A stretch of 64,000 nucleotides of DNA from positions 7,942,816 through 8,006,815 of the forward strand of contig NZ_JARUBL010000001.1 in the NCBI RefSeq assembly GCF_029626155.1. The letters are read 5' to 3'. The notes beneath the pieces are model-generated. The model was not told the DNA's origin and ran no database searches. It saw only the letters and a program-made list of their open reading frames with translations. How positions within the stretch are numbered: the first letter of the stretch is position 1; every line of letters starts with the position of its first letter. The translations under genes and the position numbers were made by a program. The DNA is from Solwaraspora sp. WMMD1047 (GTDB lineage Bacteria > Actinomycetota > Actinomycetes > Mycobacteriales > Micromonosporaceae). Positions 10,382 through 22,819 of the stretch are shown one piece after another.

Positions 10382-10421
10382 TGTGGATAACGGCTGTGGA
10401 TACCGGCGAAGCTGTGGATAA
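10382..10421. promoter_or_regulatory. DnaA-box cluster in the gyrB-gyrA intergenic gap
   Basis: Within the 96-bp gap are TGTGGATAA at 10382-10390 and 10413-10421, both perfect complements of TTATCCACA, and TGTGGATAC at 10395-10403 (one mismatch). All three point the same way, and a partial TGTGTGGAA follows. DnaA binding here could tie gyrA expression to the replication cycle, but no such role can be shown from sequence alone. Confidence 0.75.
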
Positions 10422-10442
10422 CTGTGTGGAAGCGGCCGGGAA

Positions 10443-12894
<2,452 letters not shown>

Positions 12895-13449
12895 ATGGGG
12901 CTGGACAACGTCGCGGTGCACTGGCCGCGGACCGGCCGCTTCTACGACCCGGTGGCTCCCGCCGAGTTCGTCGACTTCGGCGAGCTGGCCGACGCCCCGA
13001 CAGTGGCGGCTCCGACGGCGGCACTCGCCGGCTACATCGCCAAGACCGGCAGCGTCCGGGCCACCGCGTACACGGAGCTGGTCGACCTGCTGCTCGGCCT
13101 GGACGGGGTGCTCTACGCCACCGAGGCGGCGGCCGAGGACGAGGACCCGGTCATCGACCCCGACGGCTGCGCGTGGATCGCCGGCGGGCTGGAGCGGTTC
13201 GTCGACGGCCACCGGCCGTACGGTGAATCGGTGACCTTCGACACGGTCGGCGCCGTGCTGCGGGCCGCCCTGACCGACGGCCGGCTCGCCGAACAGCAGC
13301 TGCGTTGGCTCGACAGCCGGCTCGACAGCCTGCGGGACGAGTCCGGGGCGGCGCCGCAGTGGAGCTTCTCCCGCTCCGAGCTCGGCGTGCTGGCCGGCTT
13401 CTACCGGCGCTGCGCCGACCGGGGCTTCGCCGTCTACGCCGACTCCTGA
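12895..13449 (+). CDS. Conserved hypothetical protein next to gyrB
   Basis: A 184-residue soluble acidic protein (start MGLDNVAVHWPRTGRFYDP) with no membrane segment or catalytic motif that I recognise. It is rich in Asp, Glu, Leu and Trp. GGAAGG lies ~9 nt before the ATG, supporting the start. It is the only plus-strand gene inside the gyrA-dnaA block, divergent from gyrB and convergent with the DUF721 gene (27 bp between stops). Coding quality looks real: strong third-position GC and a sensible amino acid mix. Function unknown. Confidence 0.75.
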   Translation: MGLDNVAVHWPRTGRFYDPVAPAEFVDFGELADAPTVAAPTAALAGYIAKTGSVRATAYTELVDLLLGLDGVLYATEAAAEDEDPVIDPDGCAWIAGGLERFVDGHRPYGESVTFDTVGAVLRAALTDGRLAEQQLRWLDSRLDSLRDESGAAPQWSFSRSELGVLAGFYRRCADRGFAVYADS

Positions 13450-13476
13450 GCCGGTCACGCCGGGTCCGGCCCCGGC

Positions 13477-14265
13477 TCAGCCGTAGGTGTCGCGGGGTCC
13501 GCGGCCGCGGACCCGGCGCGGGCCGCGGGACCAGGACGGCGCGCTCGGCCCGTGGATGTGCAGCTTGCGGACCACGTTGTGCCCCACCTCGGCCGCGATC
13601 CGCTGCAGCAGCGACCCGGCCAGCAGCCGGAGCTGGGTGGCCCACGCGGTCGACTCCGCCTCCACGGTCAACTCGCCGGCGTCCAGCTTCACCGGGCGGC
13701 TGTGCTTGGCCACCTCCGGCCCGACCACCCGCTCCCAGGCGCCGAAGACGGTCGCCTCGGCCGCCGGGGTCTGCCACCCCCGCGCCTTGACCAGTCGGGC
13801 CAGCACCGCACCGAGCAGCTGCGGGTCACGCGGGTCCGGCCCCGGTCCCGAGTAGCCCCGCGGCCGCCGGCGGGGCTGACCGGACCGCGCCCCGCCGGGC
13901 TCGCCGGCCGCTCCCGCTCCGTCGAGGTCCGCCTCTCCCCGGGTACGCCGATTCGCGCGGCCCGCCTGCCGCCGGGCGAGCGCCGCGTCCAGCACCGCCC
14001 GCGCCAACTCCGGACCGGCCGGTTCACCGGCCCCGGGTGCCGAACCGACGCCCTGGCCTGCCGGCCGCCCGCCGCTCGGGTCCGCCACTTCCCGGCCGGG
14101 TACCGGCGGCCGCCCCGTCGCCTCGGCCCCGGCCGACTCGGCCACAGAGGGCTTGGCCCCCGCCGGCTTGGCCGCAGAGGGCTTGGCCCCCGCCGGTCTG
14201 GCCCCCGCCGGTCTGGCCCTGGTCGAGTCGGCAGCGGCCGGGTCGCCCTCGCGGTCAGCCGGCAC
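13477..14265 (-). CDS. DUF721 (DciA-like) protein
   Basis: A 262-residue protein whose C-terminal ~105 residues form the DUF721 domain ([58 protein letters not shown]). DUF721/DciA proteins interact with the replicative helicase DnaB in bacteria lacking DnaC/DnaI loaders, so this is a likely helicase operator beside recF and gyrB. Residues 1 to ~150 are low-complexity, with repeated AGAKPS and ARPAGA-like units. The GTG at 14265 was preferred because GGGAGGGG lies 6 nt upstream; it overlaps the recF stop by 11 nt. Confidence 0.85.
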   Translation of the reverse strand: MPADREGDPAAADSTRARPAGARPAGAKPSAAKPAGAKPSVAESAGAEATGRPPVPGREVADPSGGRPAGQGVGSAPGAGEPAGPELARAVLDAALARRQAGRANRRTRGEADLDGAGAAGEPGGARSGQPRRRPRGYSGPGPDPRDPQLLGAVLARLVKARGWQTPAAEATVFGAWERVVGPEVAKHSRPVKLDAGELTVEAESTAWATQLRLLAGSLLQRIAAEVGHNVVRKLHIHGPSAPSWSRGPRRVRGRGPRDTYG

Positions 14266-15388
14266 GGCGTACCCCTCCCTCGGCCACCTCGTAGCGCGTG
14301 CCGCGCAGGGCCGTCGGGACATCGTCGGCCACCGCGCAGGTGACCAGCAACTGCGCCGCGCCGCCGACCAGCCCGGCCAGCCGGTCCCGCCGGCCGGCGT
14401 CCAGCTCGGCGAAGACGTCGTCGAGCACCAGCACCGGCTCGTGCCCGTCGGCGCGCAGCAGCTCGTAGCCGGCGAGCCGCAGGGCCAGCGCGTACGACCA
14501 GGATTCGCCGTGGCTGGCGTACCCCTTGGCGGGTAGTGCTCCCAGTGTCAGGGTCAGGTCGTCGCGGTGCGGGCCGACAAGCGTGGTGCCCCGTTCCACC
14601 TCCGCCGGGCGGGCCTGCGCCAGGGCGTCCGCCAGCGCCGCCGCGAGCGCCGGCCGGTCCGGCGCGGGGCCGGCCAGCTCCAGCGACGGGCGGTAGCTGA
14701 TGGCGGCGGCGCCGGTGCCGGCGGCGACCGCATCGTACGCCTTCGTCACGTGCGGACCGAGCGCGGCGACCAGCTCCAGCCGGCCGGCCAGCAGCTCCGC
14801 GCCGTGCTGGGCGAGGTGGCTGTCCCAGACGGCGAGGGTGGAGAGGTCGCCGCCGCGCGTGCCGCCGGTCTTGCGGGCCAGGTACGCGGTCCGCAACAGC
14901 GCGTTGCGCTGTTTGACCACCCGTTCGTAGTCGGCCCGCACCCCGGCGTACCGGGGCAGCCGGGTGACCAGCAGGTCATCGAGGTAGCGGCGCCGCTCGG
15001 CCGGGTCGCCGCGGATCAGTTCCAGGTCCTCGGGGGCGAACAGCACCAGCCGCAGCGCGCCGAGCACGTCCCGGGCCCGGCGCACCGCGGAGCGGCCGAG
15101 CCGGGCCCGGTTGGCCCGGCCGGGAACGATCTCCAGTTCGACGAGCAGCTCCCGGCCGTCGTGTTCGATCACGCACCGGATCACCGCGCTGGTCGCGCCG
15201 GCCCGGACCAGTGGGGCGTCGGTGGCGACCCGGTGGCTGCCCAGGGTCGCCACGTACCCGAGGGCCTCCACCAGGTTGGTCTTGCCGACCCCGTTCGGGC
15301 CGACCAGGACGTTGCCGCCCGGCTCAAGATCGATGCTCAGCCGCTCGTAGGAGCGGAAGTCGACCAGTTCCAGCCGGCGGACGTGCAC
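14255..15388 (-). CDS. recF: DNA replication and repair protein RecF
   Basis: A 377-residue SMC-like ATPase that helps load RecA at gapped DNA. It shows Walker A in [15 protein letters not shown] (~residues 32-46), the start [17 protein letters not shown], the signature-like [16 protein letters not shown] and the Walker B/D-loop [18 protein letters not shown]. Start is GTG at 15388, three bases after the gnd stop. It overlaps the DUF721 gene downstream. Length is normal for the family. Confidence 0.97.
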   Translation of the reverse strand: MHVRRLELVDFRSYERLSIDLEPGGNVLVGPNGVGKTNLVEALGYVATLGSHRVATDAPLVRAGATSAVIRCVIEHDGRELLVELEIVPGRANRARLGRSAVRRARDVLGALRLVLFAPEDLELIRGDPAERRRYLDDLLVTRLPRYAGVRADYERVVKQRNALLRTAYLARKTGGTRGGDLSTLAVWDSHLAQHGAELLAGRLELVAALGPHVTKAYDAVAAGTGAAAISYRPSLELAGPAPDRPALAAALADALAQARPAEVERGTTLVGPHRDDLTLTLGALPAKGYASHGESWSYALALRLAGYELLRADGHEPVLVLDDVFAELDAGRRDRLAGLVGGAAQLLVTCAVADDVPTALRGTRYEVAEGGVRRAG

Positions 15389-15391
15389 GGG

Positions 15392-16264
15392 TCACTTCTT
15401 GCGGGTCGGGTGACCGCCGAATTGCTCGCGGAGCGCGGCGACCGCCCGCAGCGCCGGTGAGTCCTCCTGGCGGGAGGCGAACCGGGCGAAGAGCGCCGCG
15501 GCGATGACGTTCATCGGGACGGCGAGCCGGATCGCCTCGTCGACGGTCCAGCGTCCCTCGCCGGTGTCCTCCACGTAGCCGCGCAGATTTGCCAGTTCAG
15601 GGTCTTCGTCGAGGGCGCGGACCAGCAGGTCCAGCAGCCAGGACTGCACGACGGTGCCGTCCCGCCAGGAGGCGAGCACCCCCGGCACGTTCGTCACCAT
15701 CTCGGACTTCGTGAGCAGCTCGTAGCCCTCCGCGTAGGCCTGCATGAGGCCGTACTCGATGCCGTTGTGCACCATCTTGGCGTAGTGGCCGGCACCGACC
15801 GGGCCGGCGTGGGCGAAGCCGAAGTCGCCCGGCGGCTTGAGCGCCTCGAAGATCGGCATCAGCCGCTCGACGTGCTCCCGCGCGCCGCCCACCATCAACG
15901 CATAGCCGTTCTCGCGCCCCCACACCCCGCCGGAGACCCCGACGTCGAGGTAGCCGATGCCGTGCTGGTCGAGCCGCTCAGCGCGGGCGGTGTCGTCGGT
16001 GAACCGGGAGTTCCCGCCGTCAACGATCAGGTCGCCGGGGGCGAGCACCGGGACGAGTTCGTCGATCGCGGCGTCGGTCACGCCGGCCGGCACCATCACC
16101 CAGATGGCCCGGGGGGTGGCGAGCCGGGCCGCCAGTTCGGTGACGTCGGCGACGTCGCTGACCTCCGGGTGGTGGTCGAAGCCGACCACCTCGTGCCCGC
16201 CGGCGCGCAGCCGTTCCCGCATGTTCGCGCCCATCCGGCCGAGACCTACCAGGCCGATCTGCAT
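15392..16264 (-). CDS. gnd: 6-phosphogluconate dehydrogenase, decarboxylating (short form)
   Basis: A 290-residue oxidoreductase of the pentose phosphate pathway, converting 6-phosphogluconate to ribulose 5-phosphate with release of CO2. The Rossmann motif is IGLVGLGRMGANM. The substrate and catalytic segments are VDGGNSRFTDD, DVGVSGGVWGRENGYALMVGG (split over ~residues 112-133) and GHYAKMVHNGIEYG with the catalytic lysine. It is the short (~300-residue) class rather than the ~470-residue form. Its place between dnaN and recF is a marker arrangement of some actinomycete families. ATG start. Confidence 0.94.
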   Translation of the reverse strand: MQIGLVGLGRMGANMRERLRAGGHEVVGFDHHPEVSDVADVTELAARLATPRAIWVMVPAGVTDAAIDELVPVLAPGDLIVDGGNSRFTDDTARAERLDQHGIGYLDVGVSGGVWGRENGYALMVGGAREHVERLMPIFEALKPPGDFGFAHAGPVGAGHYAKMVHNGIEYGLMQAYAEGYELLTKSEMVTNVPGVLASWRDGTVVQSWLLDLLVRALDEDPELANLRGYVEDTGEGRWTVDEAIRLAVPMNVIAAALFARFASRQEDSPALRAVAALREQFGGHPTRKK

Positions 16265-16385
16265 GTGCTTCCCTCCGGTGCGTTCCGGTCCCCGTCAGCT
16301 GAACCGCCGCCGTCGCGACGGCCGCGGCCGGCGGGGCGGGACCCTGACTGATCGGGTCCCCGTTACCGACGAGTGCCCGGACGGC

Positions 16386-17519
16386 TCAGCGGGTAACCCG
16401 GATCGGCATGATCAGGTAGCGGTATCCGGCGATGATCTCGCCGTCGTCGCCGGCGGCGGAGATGACCGCCGGCTTGAAGGCGTCGACGAAGGAGAGCACC
16501 GCGGTCTGCGAACCCAGTGCCGCCAGCCCGTCGAGCAGGTACTGCGGGTTGAAGCCGATGGTCAGCGGTTCACCGGTGAAGGTGGCGTCCATCGCCTCGC
16601 TGGCCCGCGCCTCCTCGGTGCCGCCGGCCTCCACCACCAGCCCGTCGGCGCTGAAGCTGAGCAGCACCGGCGTGGTCCGCTCGGCCACCAGCGAGACCCG
16701 CTTGACGACCTCGGCCAGGGCGGAGACCGCCACCCGGGCCTCGGCGTTGTGGCTGCTCGGGAAGAGTGACCGGACCGGCGGGTAGTTGGCGCCGTCGAGC
16801 AGCCGGCTGGTGGTGCGGCGGGAGCCGGCCGCGAAGCCGATCATGCCCTCGCCGGCGGCGCCCTGGGCGAGCGCCACCAGGACGTCCCCGCCGAGCGGGC
16901 CGAGTGTCTTGGCGGTGTCGTGCAGGGTCCGGGCCGGCACCAGCGCGTTCACGCTCACCTGCGGGTCGTCCGGGCGCCAGGTCAGCTCGCGCAGGGCGAG
17001 CCGGTACCGGTCGGTGGCGAGCATCGCCATCGTCGAGCCGTTCAGCTCGATCCGGACCCCGGTCATCATCGGCAGCGTCTCGTCCCGGCCGGCGGCGATC
17101 GCCACCTGCCCGACGGCGGCGGCGAAGGCACCCGCGTCGACGGTGCCGGCGCTGGACGGCATCTCGGGCAGCGTCGGGTAGTCCTCGACCGGCATCGTCG
17201 GCAGGGTGAAGCGCGCGCTGCCGCAGACCAGCTCCAGGTGGGCACCGACGGCGGCGATGTCCACCGGCTTGGCCGGCAGCGCCTTGGTGATCTCGGCCAG
17301 CAGTCGGCCGGAGACCAGGGCCGCGCCGTCGGCGTCGCTCTGTACGTCGACGGTGACCTGGCTGGACACCTCGTAGTCGAACCCGGAGACGTGCAGGCCG
17401 CCGTCGCCGACCCGCAGCATCACTCCCGCGAGCACCGGCACCGACGGCCGGCTGGGCAGGCTCTTCGCGGTCCACGCCACGGCGTCAGCCAGCGCGTCGC
17501 GCTCCACTCGGAACTTCAT
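16386..17519 (-). CDS. dnaN: DNA polymerase III sliding clamp, beta subunit
   Basis: A 377-residue clamp that tethers the replicative polymerase. It starts MKFRVERDALADAVAWTAKSL and ends with the conserved YLIMPIRVTR. Three clamp subdomains are recognisable, for example TLPEMPSSAG in the first and GFNPQYLLDGLAAL in the third. The start is the ATG at 17519 with GGAGG six bases upstream; an in-frame extension of 35 codons into the origin region is not conserved in character. It is the first gene left of oriC. Confidence 0.97.
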   Translation of the reverse strand: MKFRVERDALADAVAWTAKSLPSRPSVPVLAGVMLRVGDGGLHVSGFDYEVSSQVTVDVQSDADGAALVSGRLLAEITKALPAKPVDIAAVGAHLELVCGSARFTLPTMPVEDYPTLPEMPSSAGTVDAGAFAAAVGQVAIAAGRDETLPMMTGVRIELNGSTMAMLATDRYRLALRELTWRPDDPQVSVNALVPARTLHDTAKTLGPLGGDVLVALAQGAAGEGMIGFAAGSRRTTSRLLDGANYPPVRSLFPSSHNAEARVAVSALAEVVKRVSLVAERTTPVLLSFSADGLVVEAGGTEEARASEAMDATFTGEPLTIGFNPQYLLDGLAALGSQTAVLSFVDAFKPAVISAAGDDGEIIAGYRYLIMPIRVTR

Positions 17520-18172
17520 GCATGCCTCCGCGTCGACGTCGACGACAACTGTCTCATGCCCGGGGTCACCAGCCGACCCCACCGACTGTGCGGGTCTGCA
17601 TCGCACCTTAGGGCGCTGGGCCATCGGCTGTGCGCCCGACCCCGGTGCCCGGGGTGCGCGGGACCGGGGTCCGGGCCGGCTGCTGGCAGATCCACAGAAA
17701 GCCCAACGGTGATGATTGGTTTTTGTTCTCTTAGAAGAGATAACTCATCGTCTTCATCGGTGCTGTGCGAACTGTGGAGATCCGGCGTTGTCGCTGGTCA
17801 TCGAGCTTTGCACAGGTGCAGTAGGTGTGGAAAGCCCCGGGAAAAACCCCGCTGCCCGTCCACAGTGCCGGCCGTCGGACGGGTTGTCCACGGCCGTCCA
17901 CCGGTTATCCACCGGTTGTCCCCCGGGTTTCTCCCCAGCGGTGGGGACAACCGGACCGACCGCGGCGGCAGTTGTCCCCAGAACCTTCAACACGGCATGC
18001 ACACGGCATCCACAGCGGTGGACAACCTGGTCACCCTACGTGTTCGTCCACAGCGGTTTCCCCAACGGTTTTCCACAGGTTGTGGGTAGCCGGGCACGGG
18101 CACACCAGGGGTTGTCCACGACGGTGGACAACGCCCTGTGGACGCGGTGGAAAACAGGAAGAGCCGAACCGG
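17520..18172. other. Chromosomal replication origin oriC
   Basis: The 653-bp dnaA-dnaN gap carries many DnaA boxes of the high-GC type. Plus-strand sites: TTGTCCACG 17884-17892 and 18112-18120, TTATCCACC 17905-17913, TTGTCCCCC 17916-17924, TTGTCCCCA 17972-17980, GCATCCACA 18006-18014, TCGTCCACA 18044-18052, TTTTCCACA 18069-18077. Minus-strand sites: TGGGGACAA 17942-17950, GGTGGACAA 18017-18025 and 18123-18131. No box here matches TTATCCACA perfectly. An AT-rich stretch at about 17710-17760, nearer dnaN, is the likely unwinding element. No coding frame is credible. Location between dnaA and dnaN is the classical actinobacterial arrangement. Confidence 0.93.
17727..17740. repeat. Palindrome in the oriC AT-rich element
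   Basis: TCTCTT-AG-AAGAGA, a perfect 6-bp inverted repeat, sits in the most AT-rich part of the origin, next to a run of T (17720-17724). It may contribute to strand opening or be part of the dnaN promoter region, which must also lie here. Confidence 0.5.
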
Positions 18173-20194
18173 TCAGGTGCTCTGCTTGATCCGGTTCGTC
18201 AGCTCGGCGATCTGGTTGTAGAGCGACCGGCGCTCGGCCATCTGCTGCCGGATCTTGCGGTCGGCGTGCATGACCGTGGTGTGGTCGCGGCCCCCGAAGG
18301 CCTGACCGATCCGGGGCAGGGAGAGTTCGGTCAGCTCCCGGCACAGGTACATCGCCACCTGGCGGGCGTTGACGAGCACCCGGGACCGCGACTGCCCGCG
18401 CAGGTCCTCCAGGCTGACGCCGAAGTAGTCGGCGGTCGACACCATGATCTGGTCGGCGTTGATCTCGGGGCCGGAGCCGTCCGGGATGAAGTCCCGCAGC
18501 ACCTCCTCGGCGAGCGACAGCTCGACGGTGGCGCGGGTCAGGCTGGCGAAGGCGGTGACCCGGATCAGGGCACCCTCCAGCTCCCGGATCGAGTTGGAGA
18601 CCCGGGACGCGATGAACTCCAGCACGTCCGGCGGGGCGTACATCCGCTCCTGGGCGGCCTTCTTCTGCAGGATCGCGATCCGGGTCTCCAGGTCCGGCGG
18701 CTGGATGTCGGCGAGCAGGCCCCACTCGAACCGGGTTCGCATCCGGTCCTCCAGAGTGGCCAACTGCCGCGGCGACCGGTCGGAGGTGATCACGATCTGC
18801 TTGTTGGCGTTGTGCAGGGTGTTGAAGGTGTGGAAGAACTCCTCCTGGGTGCGTTCCCGGTTCTCCAGGAACTGGATGTCGTCGATCAGGAGGATGTCGA
18901 CGTCCCGGTACCGGCGCTGGAAGGCGCTGGTCTTGTCGTCGCGCAGGGAGTTGATGAAGTCGTTCGTGAACTCCTCGGTCGAGACGTACCGCACCGACCG
19001 GGCGTTGCCCAACGTCGTGGCGTAGTGACCGATGGCATGCAGCAGGTGCGTCTTGCCCAGCCCCGAACTGCCATAGATGAACAGCGGGTTGTACGCCTTC
19101 GCCGGCGACTCCGCGACCGCCACCGACGCGGCGTGGGCGAACCGGTTGGACGAGCCGATGACGAAGGTCTCGAACATGTACTTGGGGTTGAGCCGGTTGC
19201 CGCCGCTCTCGGCTGATCCGCCGGCCCGCCGGTCGTCGTGGATCACCCGGCGGTGGTCGGCGGGGATGCCGCCCCGCCCCGGCCCGCTGTCGGTGCCGCC
19301 GTCGCGGCCGATGCCTCGACCGCCGGTCGGCTCGTCGCGGCCGGCCAACCCGGTGTCGCGGTACCGGGGCTCCGGCTGCCGGTGTGGTACGCCGTACCCG
19401 GTGCCGGTCGACGGCTGCTGCGCGGACCGCGCCGGTCCGGGGTGGTGGGTTTCGTCCCGCTCCTGCTGCTGCGGGGGCCGGGCCTGCTGAGGTAGCGCCT
19501 GCTGAGGCGGGGCGTGCTGCGGTGGACCCTGCTGGTGCGGCGGCTGACCGGGTTGCTCCCGTCCGCCGTCCGGTGCGGGCGGCGGCGGGTAGCCGGCCGG
19601 GAACAACGTCTCCTGACGCGGTTCAGGTGAGCGCTGCTCGTGACTGCGCGGTTCGTGACTGCGCTGCTCGGGTGAGCGGGGTTCGGGTGCGGTGGGCTCG
19701 GGGCCGCGGGACGGCGGCCCGTCCAGGCCGGATCCGAAAGCCGGCCCGGCGTAGGTCGGCGGGGTCGCGGTGCCCGGCCCGCCGGGGTAACCGCCGTGCT
19801 GGTCGGCACCCCGGTGGCCATCGTGCTGATCTCCGCCGGGGTGGCCGCCGGGCTGGTTGCCGTCGAGGTGATCCCGGGGAACCGGGCTCACCGGGCCGCC
19901 GTAGACGGTGCCGATCGGCCGGCCGGTGCCGTCCGCCGACGCGCGTACGGTGACGGCCACCTGGATCGGCCGGCCCAGTCGCCGGGAGAGCGCGTCCGTG
20001 ATCGCCGGCCGCAGCCGGGACTCGATGACGTCGCGGGTGAAGGCGTCCGGGACGGCGAGCAGAGCGGTGTCCTCGACGATGGCGCGCAACTGGGTCAGGC
20101 GCAGGTAGGCGCGCTGCTGGGCCGAGATGATCTCGTCCGCCAGTTCATCGGTCGTCGCCGTCCACACCGCGGCAAGGTCGATCGTGTCGGCCAC
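18173..20194 (-). CDS. dnaA: Chromosomal replication initiator protein DnaA
   Basis: A 673-residue protein. Domain I (~1-90) starts [18 protein letters not shown]. Domain II (~95-320) is an unusually long Pro/Gln/Arg-rich linker typical of high-GC actinomycetes. Domain III is the AAA+ core with Walker [16 protein letters not shown] and Walker [12 protein letters not shown]. Domain IV binds DNA through [19 protein letters not shown]. The GTG at 20194 with AGGGGG nearby was chosen; an in-frame GTG at 20320 would add 42 residues of Arg/Gly-rich sequence with no ribosome-binding site. It opens oriC and regulates its own promoter. Confidence 0.97.
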   Translation of the reverse strand: MADTIDLAAVWTATTDELADEIISAQQRAYLRLTQLRAIVEDTALLAVPDAFTRDVIESRLRPAITDALSRRLGRPIQVAVTVRASADGTGRPIGTVYGGPVSPVPRDHLDGNQPGGHPGGDQHDGHRGADQHGGYPGGPGTATPPTYAGPAFGSGLDGPPSRGPEPTAPEPRSPEQRSHEPRSHEQRSPEPRQETLFPAGYPPPPAPDGGREQPGQPPHQQGPPQHAPPQQALPQQARPPQQQERDETHHPGPARSAQQPSTGTGYGVPHRQPEPRYRDTGLAGRDEPTGGRGIGRDGGTDSGPGRGGIPADHRRVIHDDRRAGGSAESGGNRLNPKYMFETFVIGSSNRFAHAASVAVAESPAKAYNPLFIYGSSGLGKTHLLHAIGHYATTLGNARSVRYVSTEEFTNDFINSLRDDKTSAFQRRYRDVDILLIDDIQFLENRERTQEEFFHTFNTLHNANKQIVITSDRSPRQLATLEDRMRTRFEWGLLADIQPPDLETRIAILQKKAAQERMYAPPDVLEFIASRVSNSIRELEGALIRVTAFASLTRATVELSLAEEVLRDFIPDGSGPEINADQIMVSTADYFGVSLEDLRGQSRSRVLVNARQVAMYLCRELTELSLPRIGQAFGGRDHTTVMHADRKIRQQMAERRSLYNQIAELTNRIKQST

Positions 20195-20323
20195 CGTCGC
20201 GCCACCCCCTCGCCTCTGCTCCCCGGTCGCGGCTGTCGGACCAACCGTCGTGCCGGGCCTGCTCCCGCTCCAGCGGACACGATGAGACGCGCCCCGGCGG
20301 CCGGCCGCACTGTCGTCCACAAG

Positions 20324-20332
20324 TTATCCACA
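20324..20332 (+). promoter_or_regulatory. Perfect DnaA box in the dnaA leader
   Basis: TTATCCACA, the exact consensus, 130 bp upstream of the dnaA start codon and preceded by a weaker TCGTCCACA at 20313-20321. It probably acts together with the promoter box. Confidence 0.7.
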
Positions 20333-20491
20333 ACCTGTGTATCGACCGATTGTCGCCCCCCGTCGGATCCGGCGAGCACCCGCCCCGGCCCGGTCGCGCA
20401 TGGCAGGCCGGTCCACCTGGTCGAACGGTTGCCTAGCTGGTCTGGTTCCGGCGGTCGCGACAACGCCCCCTGACGCGGACCGCAATCGGGC

Positions 20492-20521
20492 ACGCTAACA
20501 GCGTTGTCCACACCCCTTCAA
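20492..20521 (-). promoter_or_regulatory. dnaA promoter with DnaA box in the spacer
   Basis: On the minus strand TTGAAG (20521-20516) and TAGCGT (20497-20492) form -35 and -10 elements 18 bp apart. The perfect high-GC DnaA box TTGTCCACA (20504-20512, plus strand) fills the spacer, so bound DnaA should block RNA polymerase. Autorepression of dnaA in this way is known in other bacteria; here it is inferred. The transcript would have a leader of nearly 300 nt. Confidence 0.6.
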
Positions 20522-20621
20522 CCGTCGGACCCGCCGCGCCTCTGTCGGCATCAGTGAAAACCGCCCCGCCCCCGCGTTGAACCGGTCCGCCCGGGTGGGC
20601 GCGCCGGGGACGGAGGGACTG

Positions 20622-20651
20622 TTGACGATCATGAGTTGTGGCGCGTAATGT
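20622..20651 (+). promoter_or_regulatory. rpmH operon promoter
   Basis: TTGACG (20622-20627) and TAATGT (20646-20651) are separated by 18 bp, a good fit to the vegetative actinobacterial promoter. It would drive rpmH-rnpA-yidD-yidC with a leader of about 200 nt. Confidence 0.65.
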
Positions 20652-20852
20652 TCACCGACCTCCGCTCCCACTCCCGCCAGGCTGGGTCGCGACCTGCTCT
20701 GCTAGGGTTGTCGGTGCTTGCTGCTCACAGGTTCGCTCGCGCGTGCCCGGGCGGCGGCACAGCAGTGGGACACCCGTCGAGGTGACCAACGCCAGACCAC
20801 CACACGACCCCGTCGGGACTCGACCGGGGCGTACGAAGACGGAGAGCCTGAC

Positions 20853-20990
20853 GTGAGCAAGCGCACCTACCAGCCGAACAACCGCCGGCGCGCGAAGACC
20901 CACGGCTTCCGGCTGCGCATGCGCACCCGGGCCGGCCGCGCGATCATCGCCACCCGGCGCGCCAAGGGTCGCACCCGCCTGTCGGCCTGA
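20853..20990 (+). CDS. rpmH: Large-subunit ribosomal protein L34
   Basis: A 45-residue, strongly basic protein ([20 protein letters not shown], then [19 protein letters not shown]). Length and sequence match L34 exactly. GTG start; GGAGAGCC lies ~7 nt upstream. First gene of the cluster running away from dnaA, as in most bacteria. Confidence 0.97.
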   Translation: MSKRTYQPNNRRRAKTHGFRLRMRTRAGRAIIATRRAKGRTRLSA

Positions 20991-21018
20991 GGCCGGCGGG
21001 CCGGGGATGTAGGCAGTC

Positions 21019-21465
21019 GTGCTGGCGGCCGCGCAGCGACTGCGGCGCGGCTCCGAGTTCGCCGCGGCGGTCCGAGGTGGTCGCCGAGCCGGACGCGGAT
21101 CCGTCGTGGTCCACCTGGACACCGCACGGTCGGCACCGCCGACCGTGGTCGGTGCCGACGAGCTGACCCTGGCCAGAACAGCGAACGGGCCGGCGCAGGC
21201 CGGCGTGGAGCAGTCCTCCGCGCCCGCCCGCGCCGGCTTCGTCGTGTCCCGGGCGGTCGGCGGCGCGGTGGTCCGCAACCGGGTCCGCCGCCGACTCCGG
21301 CACCTGGTCGGCGACCGGCTGGCGGCGCTCCCGCCCGGTGCCACGCTCGTGGTACGCGCCCTGCCCGACTCGGCCACCACGTCGTACGACCGGCTCGGCG
21401 CCGACCTCGACGCGGCGATCGCCGCGGCCCGTGCCCCCCGACGGCCCGGCCGGCGGTCCCGATGA
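21019..21465 (+). CDS. rnpA: Ribonuclease P protein component
   Basis: A 148-residue basic protein that helps the RNase P RNA process tRNA 5' ends. The hallmark helix [12 protein letters not shown] and the preceding [15 protein letters not shown] are present at ~residues 74-97. It is slightly long: residues ~38-70 carry an Ala/Pro-rich insertion between the first strand (SVVVHLDT) and the conserved core. GTG start. Its stop overlaps yidD (ATGA at 21462). Confidence 0.93.
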   Translation: MLAAAQRLRRGSEFAAAVRGGRRAGRGSVVVHLDTARSAPPTVVGADELTLARTANGPAQAGVEQSSAPARAGFVVSRAVGGAVVRNRVRRRLRHLVGDRLAALPPGATLVVRALPDSATTSYDRLGADLDAAIAAARAPRRPGRRSR

Positions 21466-21755
21466 ACGCCCCGCCCGGCGGCTGGCGGCCGGCCAACCGA
21501 GGTGCCCGCATGCTGGTGGCACCCATCGTCGCGTACCGTCGTTGGATAAGCCCGGCACTGCCGGCCCGCTGTCGGTTCTATCCGTCGTGCAGCGCGTACG
21601 CCCTGGAGGCCGTCACGCGGCGCGGCGTGCTCCTCGGGACCTACCTTGCGGTACGGCGGCTGCTGCGCTGCCACCCCTTCCACCCCGGTGGATATGACCC
21701 GGTGCCGGAGCCGGGCGGCCGCCGTCATGCCGATGTGACTGGAGCCCCGAATTGA
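21462..21755 (+). CDS. yidD: Membrane protein insertion efficiency factor YidD
   Basis: A 97-residue protein with the diagnostic motifs [20 protein letters not shown] and [14 protein letters not shown]. YidD supports YidC-dependent insertion at the inner face of the membrane. It is coupled on both sides by 4-nt overlaps: ATGA with rnpA and TTGA with yidC. Confidence 0.95.
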   Translation: MNAPPGGWRPANRGARMLVAPIVAYRRWISPALPARCRFYPSCSAYALEAVTRRGVLLGTYLAVRRLLRCHPFHPGGYDPVPEPGGRRHADVTGAPN

Positions 21756-22819
21756 GTCTCGACTGGATCTACTTGGCGATCTCGTGGATCCTCCTGGTCT
21801 GGCACTCGGCGTGGGACGCCATCGGCGTGCCGTCGACGGAGGTGCTGGGCACGAACTGGGCCTGGATCCTGGCGATCATCTTCCTGGTGGTCACCGTACG
21901 CGTGATCCTCTTCCCGATCTTCGTCAAGCAGATCAAGTCGCAGCGCGCGATGCAGGCACTGCAGCCGCACATCAAGGAGCTCCAGGAGAAGCACAAGGGG
22001 GACAAGGAGTCGCTCCAGAAGGAGATGATGGAGCTCTATCGGAAGGAGAAGGTCAACCCCCTGATGGGGTGCCTTCCGATGTTCCTGCAGATCCCGGTCT
22101 TCCTCGGCCTGTTCCACATCCTCCGGCGGCTCAACCCGGAGCGCACCGACGACAAGATCACCATGTACGGCTGGACGGCCGAGCAGTTCCACGACGCCTC
22201 CGCGGCCCAGCTCTTCACCGCCCCGATCGCCAGCAAGTTCGGCTCGACCGCTGAGGAACTCGCCGCCCTGGGCGCGAACGGCACCACGGTCAAGATCATG
22301 GCCGGCATCCTGGTGCTCATCATGATCGCCACCACCTACCTGACCAGCCGTCAGATGATCCTCAAGACCGGCTGGGCCAAGGACCCGCAGCAGCTGATGA
22401 TCCAGCGCCTGATGCTCTACGGCATCCCGGCCTCCCTGCTGATCTCCGGTGCGATCTTCCCGATCGGTGTGATCATCTACTGGGTCACCAACAACCTCTT
22501 CACCCTCGGCCAGCAGCAGTGGGTACTCCGCAAGTACCCCCCGCCCCCCACCATGAACACCGGCAAGAACACCGGTAAGTCCGACGGCGGGCGCTCGGGC
22601 GCCAAGTCCGGGGCGAAGCCGGCCACCGGCGGCAGGTCGGGCGGCGCCAACAGCCCGGTGCAGCCGGCCAAGACCGGACGGCTGTTCAACCGGGCCCGGG
22701 CCAACGGCGCGCAGCCGGAGCCGACGAAGCCGGCCGTCGAGACCAAGGCCCTCGCCCCCAAGCCGGGCGCCAAGCCGGTCAACCCCAAGAAGGGACGTCC
22801 GGCGAAGCGGAGAGGCTAG
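21752..22819 (+). CDS. yidC: Membrane protein insertase YidC/Oxa1
   Basis: A 355-residue polytopic membrane protein. The start is a TTG at 21752 overlapping the yidD stop. Helices are at ~3-25, 32-52, 105-125, 175-200 and 225-255. A positively charged hairpin after the second helix ([20 protein letters not shown]) and the [19 protein letters not shown] segment are characteristic. The last ~90 residues are a Lys/Gly/Pro-rich cytoplasmic tail, as expected in species where YidC contacts ribosomes directly. Confidence 0.96.
   Translation: MSLDWIYLAISWILLVWHSAWDAIGVPSTEVLGTNWAWILAIIFLVVTVRVILFPIFVKQIKSQRAMQALQPHIKELQEKHKGDKESLQKEMMELYRKEKVNPLMGCLPMFLQIPVFLGLFHILRRLNPERTDDKITMYGWTAEQFHDASAAQLFTAPIASKFGSTAEELAALGANGTTVKIMAGILVLIMIATTYLTSRQMILKTGWAKDPQQLMIQRLMLYGIPASLLISGAIFPIGVIIYWVTNNLFTLGQQQWVLRKYPPPPTMNTGKNTGKSDGGRSGAKSGAKPATGGRSGGANSPVQPAKTGRLFNRARANGAQPEPTKPAVETKALAPKPGAKPVNPKKGRPAKRRG

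Larger units (their letters stand above)
20195..20852. other. dnaA-rpmH divergent regulatory region
   Basis: These 658 bp hold no credible gene. They contain the dnaA promoter with an embedded DnaA box (20492-20521), a second perfect DnaA box TTATCCACA at 20324-20332 in the long dnaA leader, and an rpmH promoter at 20622-20651. A TAGGGT at 20703-20708 may be a second -10 element for rpmH. Confidence 0.75.

Noticed and set aside
20195..20320. 42-residue N-terminal extension of DnaA
   Set aside because: Composition is unlike DnaA domain I, no Shine-Dalgarno is present, and it overlaps the DnaA-box region of the leader.
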